Shown one piece after another: positions 52,406 to 61,189 of a DNA stretch of 64,000 nt; the first letter of the stretch is position 1, and every line of letters begins with the position of its first letter. The stretch is from positions 558,001 to 622,000 of the forward strand of contig NZ_JAIOUB010000002.1 of NCBI RefSeq assembly GCF_019931215.1. The letters run 5' to 3'. The notes below the pieces were generated by a model. That model was not told where the DNA came from. It saw only the letters and a list, made by a program, of their open reading frames with translations, and did not search any database. The translations under genes and the position numbers were made by a program. This DNA is from Alcanivorax limicola (GTDB lineage: Bacteria; Pseudomonadota; Gammaproteobacteria; Pseudomonadales; Alcanivoracaceae).

Positions 52406-54676
52406 ATGCTCGATACCCTCAGACGGATTGTTCAGGAGGTCAACAGCGCGCCGGATCTGAGAACGGCGCTTGATCTCATGGCGCGTCGCGTGCGCGACGC
52501 CATGGGCACTGAAGTCTGCTCCATTTACCTGCTGGACAGCACCGAACCTCGTTACGTGCTGATGGCGTCGGAAGGCCTCAAGAAGGAGGCCATCGGACGC
52601 GTCAGCCTGGGTGTGGCGGAGGGTCTGATCGGTCAGGTTGGCCTGCGCGAAGAGCCGATCAATCTCGAGGATGCGTTCTCGCATCCCAAATTCCTGTATC
52701 TGGCAGAAACCGGCGAAGATCCCTTCCATGCGTTTCTCGGCGTGCCGGTGATGCACCACGGTCGCGTGCTCGGCGTGCTGGTGGTGCAGCAGCGTGACGC
52801 ACGGCGTTTCGACCAGAGTGAAGAAGCTTTTCTGGTCACCATTTCTGCGCAGCTGTCGGCGGTCGTGGCCCACGCGCGAGCGACTGGCGCGCTGGGTAAT
52901 CTGGATACCAACGAACCCACCGCGCGCTTTTTTGATGGTGTCGCCGGTGCCGCCGGTGCCGCCATCGGCACGGGCGTGTTGCTGTTTCCGCCTGCGGACC
53001 TTAGCGGGGTGCCGGACCGCGAGGCGGAGGATATCGAGGCCGAGGTCAGCTTGCTGGAAACCGCGCTGATGCGGGTGCGCTCGGATGTGCGCGCGCTGGG
53101 TGAGCGTGCCAAGGGGCGCCTGGGCCCGGAAGAGCAGGCGCTGTTCGAGGTGTATCTGCGCATGCTGGACCGGCAGGCGCTGGGTGGTGAATTCATCGCC
53201 AAGATTCGCGAGGGGCACTGGGCCCAGGGCGCGTTGCGTATCGTTATCGAAGAGCACATCGGCAATTTCGAAATGATGGATGACGCCTACCTGCGCGAGC
53301 GGGCGGCGGACGTCCGCGATCTCGGTCGCCGGGTGCTGGCCGAGCTGCAAAGCCGCAACCGGCGTGAGATCCAGTTTGCCGAGCGCAGCATTCTGCTGGG
53401 CGAAGAGATTACTACCACGATGCTGATGGAGGTGCCGCAGGAGCGTATCGTCGGCATCGCCTCCAGCCACGGCTCACGCAACTCGCACATGGCGATTGTG
53501 GCCCGGGCCATGGGCATTCCCACCGTGGTGGGCGTACAGGGTCTGCCGCTGAAACAGATGGACGGCAAAGAGCTGATCGTCGATGGCTTCCGGGGCCGGG
53601 TGATCAGCAATGCCACGCCGGAGCTCAAGCACCAGTTCGAGGAAATCATCGCGGAAGAGCTGGATCTGCTGGCGGGGCTGGAAAAGCTGCGCGAGCAACC
53701 GGCCGAGACCGAAGATGGCGTGCGCATCCAGGTGCAGGTCAATACCGGCCTGATGACCGATATTTCCCGCTCGCTCGAGCGTGGGGCGGAGGGCGTCGGC
53801 CTGTACCGTACCGAGATTCCTTTTATGGTGCGCGACCGCTTCCCGTCTGAAGAAGAGCAGTGCCGGATCTATCGCGAGCAGCTGCAGGCGTTTGCGCCTT
53901 ACCCGGTCACCATGCGCACGCTGGATATCGGTGGCGACAAGTCATTGCCCTATTTTCCGATCAAGGAAGAAAACCCGTTCCTCGGCTGGCGTGGTATTCG
54001 CGTGACACTGGATCACCCGGAAATCTTCATGGTGCAGGTGCGGGCCATGCTGCGTGCCAGTGAGGGGCTCGACAATTTGCGCATCATGCTGCCCATGGTC
54101 ACCTCCGTATTTGAGGCGGAAGAAGCCCAGCATCTGATTCACCGTGCCTGGCTGGAAGTGCGTGACGAAGGCGCCGATGTGGCGATGCCGCCGGTGGGCG
54201 TGATGATCGAGGTGCCGGCGGCGGTGTACCAGGCCCGGGCCCTGGCCCAGCGGGTGGATTTCCTGTCGGTGGGCACCAACGATCTGACCCAGTATCTGCT
54301 CGCGGTGGACCGCAACAACCGTCAGGTGGCGGGGTTGTACAACTCCTATCACCCGGCGGTGCTGCACGCGCTGATGCATATCGTGGAGGCCGCCCGGGAA
54401 GAGAACAAACCGGTGTCCGTGTGCGGCGAGATGGCGGGTGAGCCCGGTTCGGCACTGATGCTGATGGCCATGGGGTTTCAGGCGTTGTCCATGAATGCGT
54501 CCAACCTGCTCAAGGTCAAGGCGGCCATACGGCGCATCAAGATCACCTTTGCCCGCAAGCTGCTCAACGAAGTGCTGGCCATGGATAATGGTGAAGTCAT
54601 TGCCGCCTATGTGGATCTGCAACTGGAAAAAGCGGGTCTCGGCGACCTGTTGCAACACCGCCGTGCGGTGCTTTGA
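52406..54676 (+). CDS. ptsP: Phosphoenolpyruvate-protein phosphotransferase PtsP (EI-Ntr)
   Basis: First enzyme of the nitrogen-related PTS: takes phosphate from PEP and passes it to NPr. 756 aa (E. coli 748). An N-terminal GAF sensor (residues about 15-150; VCSIYLLDS, FLGVPVMHHGRVLGVLVVQ) is followed by the EI N-domain, the phospho-His361 in SRNSHMAIVARAMGIPTVVG, and the PEP-binding C-domain (GLYRTEIPFM, MRTLDIGGDKSLPYF, FLSVGTNDLTQYLLAVDR, VCGEMAG). It follows rppH directly and is probably co-transcribed. Confidence 0.97.
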   Translation: MLDTLRRIVQEVNSAPDLRTALDLMARRVRDAMGTEVCSIYLLDSTEPRYVLMASEGLKKEAIGRVSLGVAEGLIGQVGLREEPINLEDAFSHPKFLYLAETGEDPFHAFLGVPVMHHGRVLGVLVVQQRDARRFDQSEEAFLVTISAQLSAVVAHARATGALGNLDTNEPTARFFDGVAGAAGAAIGTGVLLFPPADLSGVPDREAEDIEAEVSLLETALMRVRSDVRALGERAKGRLGPEEQALFEVYLRMLDRQALGGEFIAKIREGHWAQGALRIVIEEHIGNFEMMDDAYLRERAADVRDLGRRVLAELQSRNRREIQFAERSILLGEEITTTMLMEVPQERIVGIASSHGSRNSHMAIVARAMGIPTVVGVQGLPLKQMDGKELIVDGFRGRVISNATPELKHQFEEIIAEELDLLAGLEKLREQPAETEDGVRIQVQVNTGLMTDISRSLERGAEGVGLYRTEIPFMVRDRFPSEEEQCRIYREQLQAFAPYPVTMRTLDIGGDKSLPYFPIKEENPFLGWRGIRVTLDHPEIFMVQVRAMLRASEGLDNLRIMLPMVTSVFEAEEAQHLIHRAWLEVRDEGADVAMPPVGVMIEVPAAVYQARALAQRVDFLSVGTNDLTQYLLAVDRNNRQVAGLYNSYHPAVLHALMHIVEAAREENKPVSVCGEMAGEPGSALMLMAMGFQALSMNASNLLKVKAAIRRIKITFARKLLNEVLAMDNGEVIAAYVDLQLEKAGLGDLLQHRRAVL

Positions 54677-54814
54677 AGCAATGCAGCCATCGCAACAGCA
54701 TATGGCACGTTCAGATATTCAGTCCTGCCCGAACCGCCGCTATGATGCGCGGCTGATTCTTGCAGGGCACCCACTCGCCCTGCGCTACAGTCACCTGCTA
54801 CTGGAAGCATGATT

Positions 54815-55486
54815 ATGCAGAATGTCGTCGCCATCCCGGCCAACCCGGCACTGGTCAACAGCACCGAAGATTTCCTGCAGGCCATGGAGCATGGCAAGCC
54901 CGCTGCCGAGAAGTTCATCACGCTGGTGGACCGGCTGACAGATCGGCTGCTCGGCCTGTTCCTGCTGGAGCCGGCTGAGATGACCGAGCTGTCAGGGGGC
55001 CAGCGCAAGGTCATCGACTTTGCTGTGTCCACGGCCAGCAAGGCGTCGCACATGCTGACGCGCCAGATCTATAAAAAGGTCAGCAACGACGAGTTCGAGC
55101 CGATTGCGCAGAATGTGCGCGCCATGTACTGGTCGGCGGGCGAGGATAATAATCAGCATCCGTCACTGGCGTTTGCCGTGCCGGACGACTTTGCTGCGGA
55201 TTTCCGGCGCGCTGCTGACGTCGCGGAAGCGGGCCAGGGCACCAGTGAAGTGGCGCTGATTACGGCCGTTATGGATCGCCTGACCAACGAAATCATCGAC
55301 AAGGTATTTCTCGAGAATACCCGCTATGTGAAGATCGGTTTTGTTACGGGGAAGGCCCTGAATGTCGGCGTAGAAGGCAGCCGCAAGGCGGTGCACGCGG
55401 TAAACAACAAGGTGCTCAAGGGGCTCAGCGATGATGAGCTGAAAGGCTTCATGAGCCATTACAGCAGCATTCTGACCCAACGCTGA
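54815..55486 (+). CDS. Hypothetical cytosolic protein, unrecognised family
   Basis: About 223 aa. Two in-frame ATGs exist (54809, 54815); GGAAG at 54803-54807 is well spaced only for the second. The sequence is mostly helical (NSTEDFLQAMEHGKPAAEK; RLTDRLLGLFLLEPAEM; VMDRLTNEIIDKVFLEN) with some beta near VKIGFVTGKALNVGVEG. No signal peptide or membrane segment. It lies between ptsP and a convergent gene and probably has its own promoter in the 132-bp gap. Function not known. Confidence 0.7.
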   Translation: MQNVVAIPANPALVNSTEDFLQAMEHGKPAAEKFITLVDRLTDRLLGLFLLEPAEMTELSGGQRKVIDFAVSTASKASHMLTRQIYKKVSNDEFEPIAQNVRAMYWSAGEDNNQHPSLAFAVPDDFAADFRRAADVAEAGQGTSEVALITAVMDRLTNEIIDKVFLENTRYVKIGFVTGKALNVGVEGSRKAVHAVNNKVLKGLSDDELKGFMSHYSSILTQR

Positions 55487-55498
55487 GTCGTTCCCGGC

Positions 55499-56260
55499 TT
55501 ACACCTCACGCTCACCCAGGTTGCTGACAGGCTCCCCGTCCGGGGAGCCATCCGGATGCCATCGCTGCTCAACCATTTCCGGCACCCCTTCACTGGCGAG
55601 GCGGACTGCGCTGCTGGCGCGGGTGCCATACACCTCGGACTGGATGAAGATCGGCGCGACCAGCCTTTCCAGGTCCATGCCGACGCCGGTGTCCGGTAAC
55701 CAGTGATCGTCCGGTCGCCAGCTGTCATGTAGCAGCGACAGCAGGTGCTGTGGGTGGGCCTGGCCCTCGCCGATGGCGGCCAGCTTTTCCATACCGCGGG
55801 TGACTTTCGGCCAGGGCGTGTCCAGCAGACCGTTGCTCAGCCCGTGCACGCCCGGCGGCACGCGCTGGGGCGCGGCGCCCCGATTGCTCATGTACCACAG
55901 CTCCCGGGCATCCCCCACCAGCAGATTGAATGGGCCGTAATCATCCTGATGCGTGGCAATGTGCTCACAATAGGCGCGCGGTGACAGGTCCCCGGCCAGA
56001 TAGCCGGTGGGCAGATCACCCCGCGAGCGCGCCCCCCGGCTGTGGTCCTCAATGGGCTCGCGGAAATTGGTGACGGTGGCGAAACGGCCGGTGCGTGTCA
56101 CGCCCAGCCAGGTGCCGCCAGCCGCCAGGTCCCGGCCGCAGAACATATCGTCGCGCCAGCGGGCGGGCTCCGCAGGACGGCGGTGGAACTCATCACGATT
56201 GGCGGCGACCAGTAACGGATAGCGGGGGTGGCTTTGCCAGGCAAACAGTACAATGCACAT
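55499..56260 (-). CDS. NRDE family protein (TANGO2-like)
   Basis: 253 aa from the ATG at 56260. The N-terminus MCIVLFAWQSHPRYPLLVAANRDEFHRRP carries the NRDE motif and the Cys2 that is characteristic of the Ntn-type fold in this family. TRTGRFATVTNFREP and VHGLSNGLLDTPWPK follow. In eukaryotes the TANGO2 relatives affect haem and lipid handling; the bacterial function is unclear. Convergent with the gene at 54815 and divergent from the TauE gene. Confidence 0.9.
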   Translation of the reverse strand: MCIVLFAWQSHPRYPLLVAANRDEFHRRPAEPARWRDDMFCGRDLAAGGTWLGVTRTGRFATVTNFREPIEDHSRGARSRGDLPTGYLAGDLSPRAYCEHIATHQDDYGPFNLLVGDARELWYMSNRGAAPQRVPPGVHGLSNGLLDTPWPKVTRGMEKLAAIGEGQAHPQHLLSLLHDSWRPDDHWLPDTGVGMDLERLVAPIFIQSEVYGTRASSAVRLASEGVPEMVEQRWHPDGSPDGEPVSNLGEREV

Positions 56261-56358
56261 AGCGACTCGTCTTTCGGGAATGATTACACTAAGGCCGCCG
56301 CGGCGTCGGCCGAACCCAGCATAGCATCCGTACCCGGGCAGGTGCGTGGAGAGAGCTG

Positions 56359-57165
56359 TTGCAGATTGAATATTTACCGCTTTACGTTCTGATCGGTGTG
56401 CTTTCCGGGTTGTTGGGTGGTGCGCTGGGGCTGGGCGGTGGCATCGTCGTCGTGCCGGCACTGTTGCTGATCTTTCACCTGCGCGGCATCGAGATCGAGG
56501 TGATGACGCAGCTGGCGGTGGCGACATCACTGGCAACCATTATCGTGACATCCATCGGCGCGGTGCGCGCCCACCACCAGCGCGGCAATATGCGCTGGCC
56601 CCTGGTCTGGCAACTGGCCATCGGCGTCTCGCTGGGCGCTTTCGCGGGGGCTTTCGTGGCGGACTGGCTCTCCGGCCCCCGGCTGGCGCGCCTGTTCGGT
56701 GCCTTCGCCGTGCTGCTGTCGTTGCAGATGATGTTCAGCAGTCTGCGGGCACCGCCCCCGGATGCGTCGGAACGTCTGCCGGGTGCGGGCGGTCTGAGTC
56801 TGGCGGGCGCGGCGATCGGGTTGGTATCCAGCATGTTTGGTATTGGTGGGGGTTCCCTCACCGTGCCCTTTCTCAATGCCTGCCGGGTGCGCATGCAGCA
56901 GGCGGTGGCCGTATCCTCCGCCTGCGGGCTGCCGATTGCCCTGGCCGGTTGTCTCGGGTTTGTTATCGCGGGCTGGGGCGATCCGGCCTTGCCTGCGGGC
57001 AGCCTGGGTTACGTTTATTTGCCTGCGGCAGTGGGCATCGGCATTGCCAGTTACCCCATGGCGCGTGTCGGGGCCGGTTTGGCCCATCGCCTGCCCGCGA
57101 GTACCCTGAAGCGGATTTTTGCCGCGCTGCTGTTTATCATCGGCCTGCGACTGGCGCTCGGATGA
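56359..57165 (+). CDS. TauE/SafE family membrane transporter
   Basis: 268 aa from a TTG with GGAGAGAG upstream. About eight membrane segments; glycine-rich GVLSGLLGGALGLGGGIVVVPAL and FGIGGGSLTVPFLN are the two half-repeats of the family. Members export sulfite or organosulfur compounds or move other anions; the substrate cannot be told. It precedes lgt by 12 bp. Confidence 0.9.
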   Translation: MQIEYLPLYVLIGVLSGLLGGALGLGGGIVVVPALLLIFHLRGIEIEVMTQLAVATSLATIIVTSIGAVRAHHQRGNMRWPLVWQLAIGVSLGAFAGAFVADWLSGPRLARLFGAFAVLLSLQMMFSSLRAPPPDASERLPGAGGLSLAGAAIGLVSSMFGIGGGSLTVPFLNACRVRMQQAVAVSSACGLPIALAGCLGFVIAGWGDPALPAGSLGYVYLPAAVGIGIASYPMARVGAGLAHRLPASTLKRIFAALLFIIGLRLALG

Positions 57166-57177
57166 AAAGGACGCACT

Positions 57178-58011
57178 ATGCAATACCCTGATATCGACCC
57201 TGTAGCGATCTCGCTGTTCGGCCTGCAGATACACTGGTACGGCCTCATGTACCTGATCGGTTTTGTCGGCGCCTGGTTGCTGTGCCATCACCGCTCGAAA
57301 CAGCCGGGCAGCCTCTGGAGCGCCCAGCAAGTCAGTGATCTGGTGTTCTTCGGGGCCGTGGGGGTGATTCTGGGGGGCCGTATCGGCTACACCCTGTTCT
57401 ACAACTTCTCCGGATTTCTGGCCGACCCGCTGTCACTGGTGCGCCTGTGGCAGGGCGGCATGTCGTTCCACGGCGGCATGATCGGTGTGCTGCTCGCGCT
57501 CTGGCTGTTTGCCCGCAAGAGCGGCAAGCGCTATTTCGAAGTGGTGGATTTCGGGGTGCCCATGGTGCCGCTGGGCCTGGCTGCCGGGCGCGTTGGCAAC
57601 TTCATCAATGGTGAGCTCTGGGGGCGCGCATCGGATGTGCCCTGGGCCATGATCTTCCCCGGTGATCCGTTGCAGATCAGCCGACACCCCTCGCAGCTGT
57701 ATCAGTCCCTGCTGGAAGGCGTGCTGCTGTTTGTGGTGCTGTGGCTCTACTCCTCCCGCCCACGGCCTCTGGGGGCGGTGACCGGCCTGTTTGGTGTCGG
57801 GTACGGCACGTGCCGCATCATTGCTGAATTCTTCCGCGAGCCGGATGCGCATATCGGCTTCATTGCCTTCGATTGGCTGACCATGGGGCAGATACTGAGC
57901 CTGCCCATGGTGGTGATCGGGGTGGCCATGATGGTCTGGGCGTACCGCACTCAGCCTTTGGCGAGCGCACCGGTGAAGGCGCCGACCCGAAAAGGAGCCA
58001 AGGCAAAATGA
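57178..58011 (+). CDS. lgt: Prolipoprotein diacylglyceryl transferase
   Basis: Attaches diacylglycerol to the lipobox Cys of prolipoproteins; inner membrane. 277 aa with about seven membrane segments. [24 protein letters not shown], the family signature [14 protein letters not shown] with its conserved Arg and Asn, and [12 protein letters not shown]. It serves the many lipoproteins encoded in this window. Overlaps thyA by ATGA, a conserved pair. Confidence 0.97.
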   Translation: MQYPDIDPVAISLFGLQIHWYGLMYLIGFVGAWLLCHHRSKQPGSLWSAQQVSDLVFFGAVGVILGGRIGYTLFYNFSGFLADPLSLVRLWQGGMSFHGGMIGVLLALWLFARKSGKRYFEVVDFGVPMVPLGLAAGRVGNFINGELWGRASDVPWAMIFPGDPLQISRHPSQLYQSLLEGVLLFVVLWLYSSRPRPLGAVTGLFGVGYGTCRIIAEFFREPDAHIGFIAFDWLTMGQILSLPMVVIGVAMMVWAYRTQPLASAPVKAPTRKGAKAK

Positions 58012-58841
58012 AACAGTATCTCGACCTACTGCGCCATGTGCGCGACAACGGCGTGGAAAAAAGTGACCGCACCGGCACCGGGACCCGGGCCGTATTCGGC
58101 TACCAGATGCGCTTTGATCTGGCCGAGGGGTTTCCCGCGCTGACCACCAAGAAGCTGCATCTGAAATCCATCATTCACGAGTTGCTGTGGTTTTTATCCG
58201 GTGACACCAACATCCGTTACCTGAAGGAAAACGGCGTCAGGATATGGGATGAGTGGGCCACGGAAGACGGTGAGCTGGGCCCGGTGTATGGCGAGCAATG
58301 GCGCAGCTGGAAAACCCACGATGGCCGCGTGATCGACCAGATCAGCGAGGTGCTGGCGGAAATCCGCCGCAACCCGGATTCGCGACGTCTGGTGGTCTCG
58401 GCCTGGAATCCGGCCGTGCTGCCGGACCCCTCACTGGCGCCAGAGGTGAATGCGAGCATGGGCCGCCAGGCCTTGCCGCCTTGCCACTGCCTGTTCCAGT
58501 TCTATGTCGCCGACGGCAAGTTGTCGTGCCAGCTGTATCAGCGCAGTGGCGATATCTTCCTGGGTGTGCCGTTCAATATTGCCTCCTACGCGTTGCTGAC
58601 GATGATGATGGCGCAGGTGTGTGATCTGGCGCCGGGGGAGTTCGTCCACACGCTGGGCGATGCGCATCTTTACAGCAATCATTTCGAGCAGGCGGATCTG
58701 CAACTCTCCCGCTCACCTGGCACGCTGCCGCAGATGCGCATCAATCCGGATGTGAAAGACCTGTTTGCGTTTCGCATCGAGGATTTCACCCTGGAGGGCT
58801 ATGAGCCGGATGCCCATATCAAGGCGCCCATCGCGGTCTGA
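58008..58841 (+). CDS. thyA: Thymidylate synthase
   Basis: Converts dUMP to dTMP using methylene-THF. 277 aa (E. coli 264). [15 protein letters not shown], the catalytic Cys in [24 protein letters not shown], and [16 protein letters not shown] slight enlargement versus E. coli includes [21 protein letters not shown] precedes the ATG, which overlaps the lgt stop. Followed after 14 bp by folA, its dihydrofolate recycling partner. Confidence 0.97.
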   Translation: MKQYLDLLRHVRDNGVEKSDRTGTGTRAVFGYQMRFDLAEGFPALTTKKLHLKSIIHELLWFLSGDTNIRYLKENGVRIWDEWATEDGELGPVYGEQWRSWKTHDGRVIDQISEVLAEIRRNPDSRRLVVSAWNPAVLPDPSLAPEVNASMGRQALPPCHCLFQFYVADGKLSCQLYQRSGDIFLGVPFNIASYALLTMMMAQVCDLAPGEFVHTLGDAHLYSNHFEQADLQLSRSPGTLPQMRINPDVKDLFAFRIEDFTLEGYEPDAHIKAPIAV

Positions 58842-58855
58842 TCAGAGGATCAAGC

Positions 58856-59359
58856 ATGCAACTGGCATTGATGGTGGCCCGTGCGGCCAATGGCTGTATC
58901 GGCCGCGACAACAAACTGCCCTGGTATCTGCCCAACGACCTGAAGTATTTCAAGCAGGTGACGCTGGGCAAGCCCATCGTTATGGGCCGCAAGACCTGGG
59001 AGTCTCTCAAAGGGCCCTTGCCGGGGCGCACCAACATTGTCATTACCCGGCAGGCAGGCTATCAGGCGCAGGGCGCGCGCGTGGTGTCGACGCTGGACGA
59101 GGCACTGACGCTGGCCGGGCATGTGGGGCTTATTGACGGTGCGGATGAGGCTATCGTGATCGGCGGCGCTGAGATCTATGCGCTGGCGTTACCGCAGATC
59201 AATCGCATGTATGTCACCGAAGTGCATGCCGATGTGGGCGGGGATGCCTTCTTCCCGGAGGTGGACATGAGCCAGTGGCAGGAGGCAGGCCGGGAGGATT
59301 TTTCCGCCCAGCCGCCGAATCCCTATGACTACAGTTTCGTGGTCTATCAGCGCCGCTGA
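58856..59359 (+). CDS. folA: Dihydrofolate reductase
   Basis: Reduces dihydrofolate to tetrahydrofolate with NADPH. 167 aa (E. coli 159). ALMVARAANGCIGRDNKLPWYLPNDLKYFK with the active-site acid in PNDL, IVMGRKTWESL, LPGRTNIVITRQ, and IGGAEIYALALP. Last gene of the TauE-lgt-thyA-folA cluster; the next gene is convergent, 11 bp away. Confidence 0.96.
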   Translation: MQLALMVARAANGCIGRDNKLPWYLPNDLKYFKQVTLGKPIVMGRKTWESLKGPLPGRTNIVITRQAGYQAQGARVVSTLDEALTLAGHVGLIDGADEAIVIGGAEIYALALPQINRMYVTEVHADVGGDAFFPEVDMSQWQEAGREDFSAQPPNPYDYSFVVYQRR

Positions 59360-59370
59360 CTTTTCCGGGA

Positions 59371-60042
59371 TCACGCTGCTGCGGGTCTCAGCAGCCCGTA
59401 GTAGCGGAACACGATGATATTCAGCAGACACGTCACCAGACCCGTAATGCCCCCGAGAATCACACTGCTCAAGGTGCCGGTGCCGATCAGGCTGGTAACC
59501 AGCGTGGCGGAAAACAGCACGATGACCACGATCAACATGAAGATCAGCGTAATCGCTGCCAGCATCTGCCACTGATCCGACGCACTGCGCACAAAGGCTT
59601 GCTGCAGGCTTTGCAGCGGCGTGCGGTTTTCCAGCACGGCGATGAAAGGCGCCTGGCAAAGCCGTGCGTAGAGCCACACGCCAGGGAAGAAGAACAACAA
59701 CAACCCGAAATAGACGCTCAGGCCCAGCAGCATGTAAGTGAGCAACAGGATCGGCAAGGCGCGCAGGCTGAACAGCAGGCAGTCGCCAAGACTGCGCGCG
59801 CGGCCACTCTGGATCGCGGTCAGTTGCGCCATGATCGCGCCCGCCGTCAGCGGGTGCAGCAGCAACAGGATGACGGCAGAGCTCTGGGTGATGCTGAGCC
59901 CCTCTTCGCCGGCCATGATGGCCGGGCCCAGAATCGCCTGGGCGGTCTCGCCGAGCAAGGCAAACGGTAGTGTCACCAGCAGCAGTGCGGGAATATTCTG
60001 CCACCAGAAGCGCAGCGTCTCGTTCAGGCGTTGGCCTATCAT
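59371..60042 (-). CDS. Six-TM inner-membrane protein (YciC-like)
   Basis: 223 aa with about six hydrophobic segments (IPALLLVTLPFALLG; SAVILLLLHPLTAGAIM; ALPILLLTYMLLGL; VYFGLLLFFFPGVWLYARL; a long one near residue 165; VILGGITGLVTCLLNIIV). An amphipathic segment ENRTPLQSLQQAFVRSA lies between TM4 and TM5. The layout resembles UPF0259/YciC proteins. Function unknown. Confidence 0.75.
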   Translation of the reverse strand: MIGQRLNETLRFWWQNIPALLLVTLPFALLGETAQAILGPAIMAGEEGLSITQSSAVILLLLHPLTAGAIMAQLTAIQSGRARSLGDCLLFSLRALPILLLTYMLLGLSVYFGLLLFFFPGVWLYARLCQAPFIAVLENRTPLQSLQQAFVRSASDQWQMLAAITLIFMLIVVIVLFSATLVTSLIGTGTLSSVILGGITGLVTCLLNIIVFRYYGLLRPAAA

Positions 60043-60131
60043 GATGATCCTTGAAAACCGTTCGGGGAGTGTCGTCAGGCAGGCAGTATAACGGGGCGGG
60101 CGGCAAAAGTGAGTGCCTGATGCGCTTTACC

Positions 60132-60653
60132 TCACCACCAGTATTTGCCCCAGTTTTCCGGATTGGCCCAGAAGCGTGAGTTGTTCCAGGTGCGGCGGAA
60201 GTTGTAGGTGGCCAGCTCGTAACTGTACAGCGCCATGCTGCGCTCGCCCTGCTCGAACACGGCTTCTCGCCGCAGCCCCATGCCGAGAAAGTGGTTGCGT
60301 TCCCAGCGCAGTTTCGCCGGCGCCAGATCGGCGCGATACATCACCACCATGCTGTCGGTGTGCAGGTTGCGCAGCAGGCCCAGCAGTTCTTCCCCGTGAT
60401 GACGATTCATGTATTCCAGCTGGTCCGCCACGATCACCAGATCAAAGCGGCCCAGTTCGGCCAGCAGGGGGAAAGGGTCTTGCTCGGTAATGGCGATGTT
60501 GCTGACGCCATGGGCCTGACACCACTCATCCACCAGTGTGACCGGGTTCAGGCTCAGTGTCAGGAGGGAGGTCGGGCGGTGGCCGTCAAGAATGGCGGCC
60601 AGGTGTTGTTGCGGGCTGTCCGTCGCCGGGACGGTGGCTTCTGCTTGGCTCAT
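60132..60653 (-). CDS. SAM-methyltransferase-like protein (possibly DUF6231)
   Basis: 173 aa from the ATG at 60653; a longer frame to 60797 would include the tandem repeat and Fur-box region and is unlikely. LLTLSLNPVTLVDEWCQ, VSNIAITEQDPFPLLAELGRFDLVIVADQLEYMNRH looks like a Rossmann methyltransferase half without a clear glycine-rich SAM loop. It ends in a Trp-rich tail (FWANPENWGKYWW). I associate it with DUF6231 from memory only. Function unknown. Confidence 0.65.
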   Translation of the reverse strand: MSQAEATVPATDSPQQHLAAILDGHRPTSLLTLSLNPVTLVDEWCQAHGVSNIAITEQDPFPLLAELGRFDLVIVADQLEYMNRHHGEELLGLLRNLHTDSMVVMYRADLAPAKLRWERNHFLGMGLRREAVFEQGERSMALYSYELATYNFRRTWNNSRFWANPENWGKYWW

Positions 60654-60709
60654 GCGGTCAGTGTAGCGCGAGGGAGAAGGAAAAGGCGAGCGTGCAGGTT
60701 TGTTGGGAG

Positions 60710-60768
60710 GGTTGCAGGATGGTTGCCGGAATGGTTGCGAGGATGCTTGACGGTCAGGTTGACAGGAT
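60710..60768 (+). repeat. 12-bp degenerate tandem repeat upstream of hemP
   Basis: Five contiguous units: GGTTGCAGGAT, GGTTGCCGGAAT, GGTTGCGAGGAT, GCTTGACGGTCA and GGTTGACAGGAT. It ends 9 bp before the Fur box. It has no inverted symmetry. Confidence 0.65.
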
Positions 60769-60776
60769 GCAGTATA

Positions 60777-60795
60777 GTTAATGGTAATCATTCTC
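60777..60795. promoter_or_regulatory. Fur box upstream of hemP
   Basis: GTTAATGGTAATCATTCTC matches the Fur consensus GATAATGATAATCATTATC at 16 of 19 positions. TATAGT at 60773-60778 may be a -10 overlapping it. hemP starts 67 bp downstream, so haem-uptake genes here should be iron-repressed. Confidence 0.85.
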
Positions 60796-60861
60796 ATTTA
60801 AGAGAATGGACTCATTAAGGAAATGAACGGCCACTGTCACGGATTTCAACGGAGCGCCAGC

Positions 60862-61104
60862 ATGAGCAAACCTCAGCCTTCAGCAGCACACGATTCTTTA
60901 CAGGCCACGCCACAGACCGCCAAAAGCACGGCCAGAGCGGTGTCTTCCTCCTCGCGACAGGTGGCGAGACAGGTGGCGGTACACAATGATCTGGTGCCCA
61001 GTGACGCATTGCTGGGCAGCGACGGGCTGCTCTGGATCGAACATGACAACAGCCGCTATCAGCTGCGCCGGACCGCCTCCGGCAAGTTGATTCTGACCAA
61101 ATGA
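60862..61104 (+). CDS. hemP: Hemin uptake protein HemP
   Basis: 80 aa from the ATG at 60862 with GGAG upstream. The N-terminal half is Ser/Ala/Gln-rich and variable; the C-terminal domain SDALLGSDGLLWIEHDNSRYQLRRT-SGKLILTK (split here) matches HemP, where YQLR and GKLILTK are nearly invariant. HemP is small, probably cytosolic, and needed for haem use in several Proteobacteria; it is reported to aid expression of the haem receptor. Preceded by a strong Fur box. Confidence 0.92.
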   Translation: MSKPQPSAAHDSLQATPQTAKSTARAVSSSSRQVARQVAVHNDLVPSDALLGSDGLLWIEHDNSRYQLRRTASGKLILTK

Positions 61105-61189
61105 CTGGCCTGCTCCCCGGCCCCCTTTTCCCCTGACGGACAAGCCAGCAGTCGCCAGCCACTCCGCACTTGTTCATGCAGGTGACACA

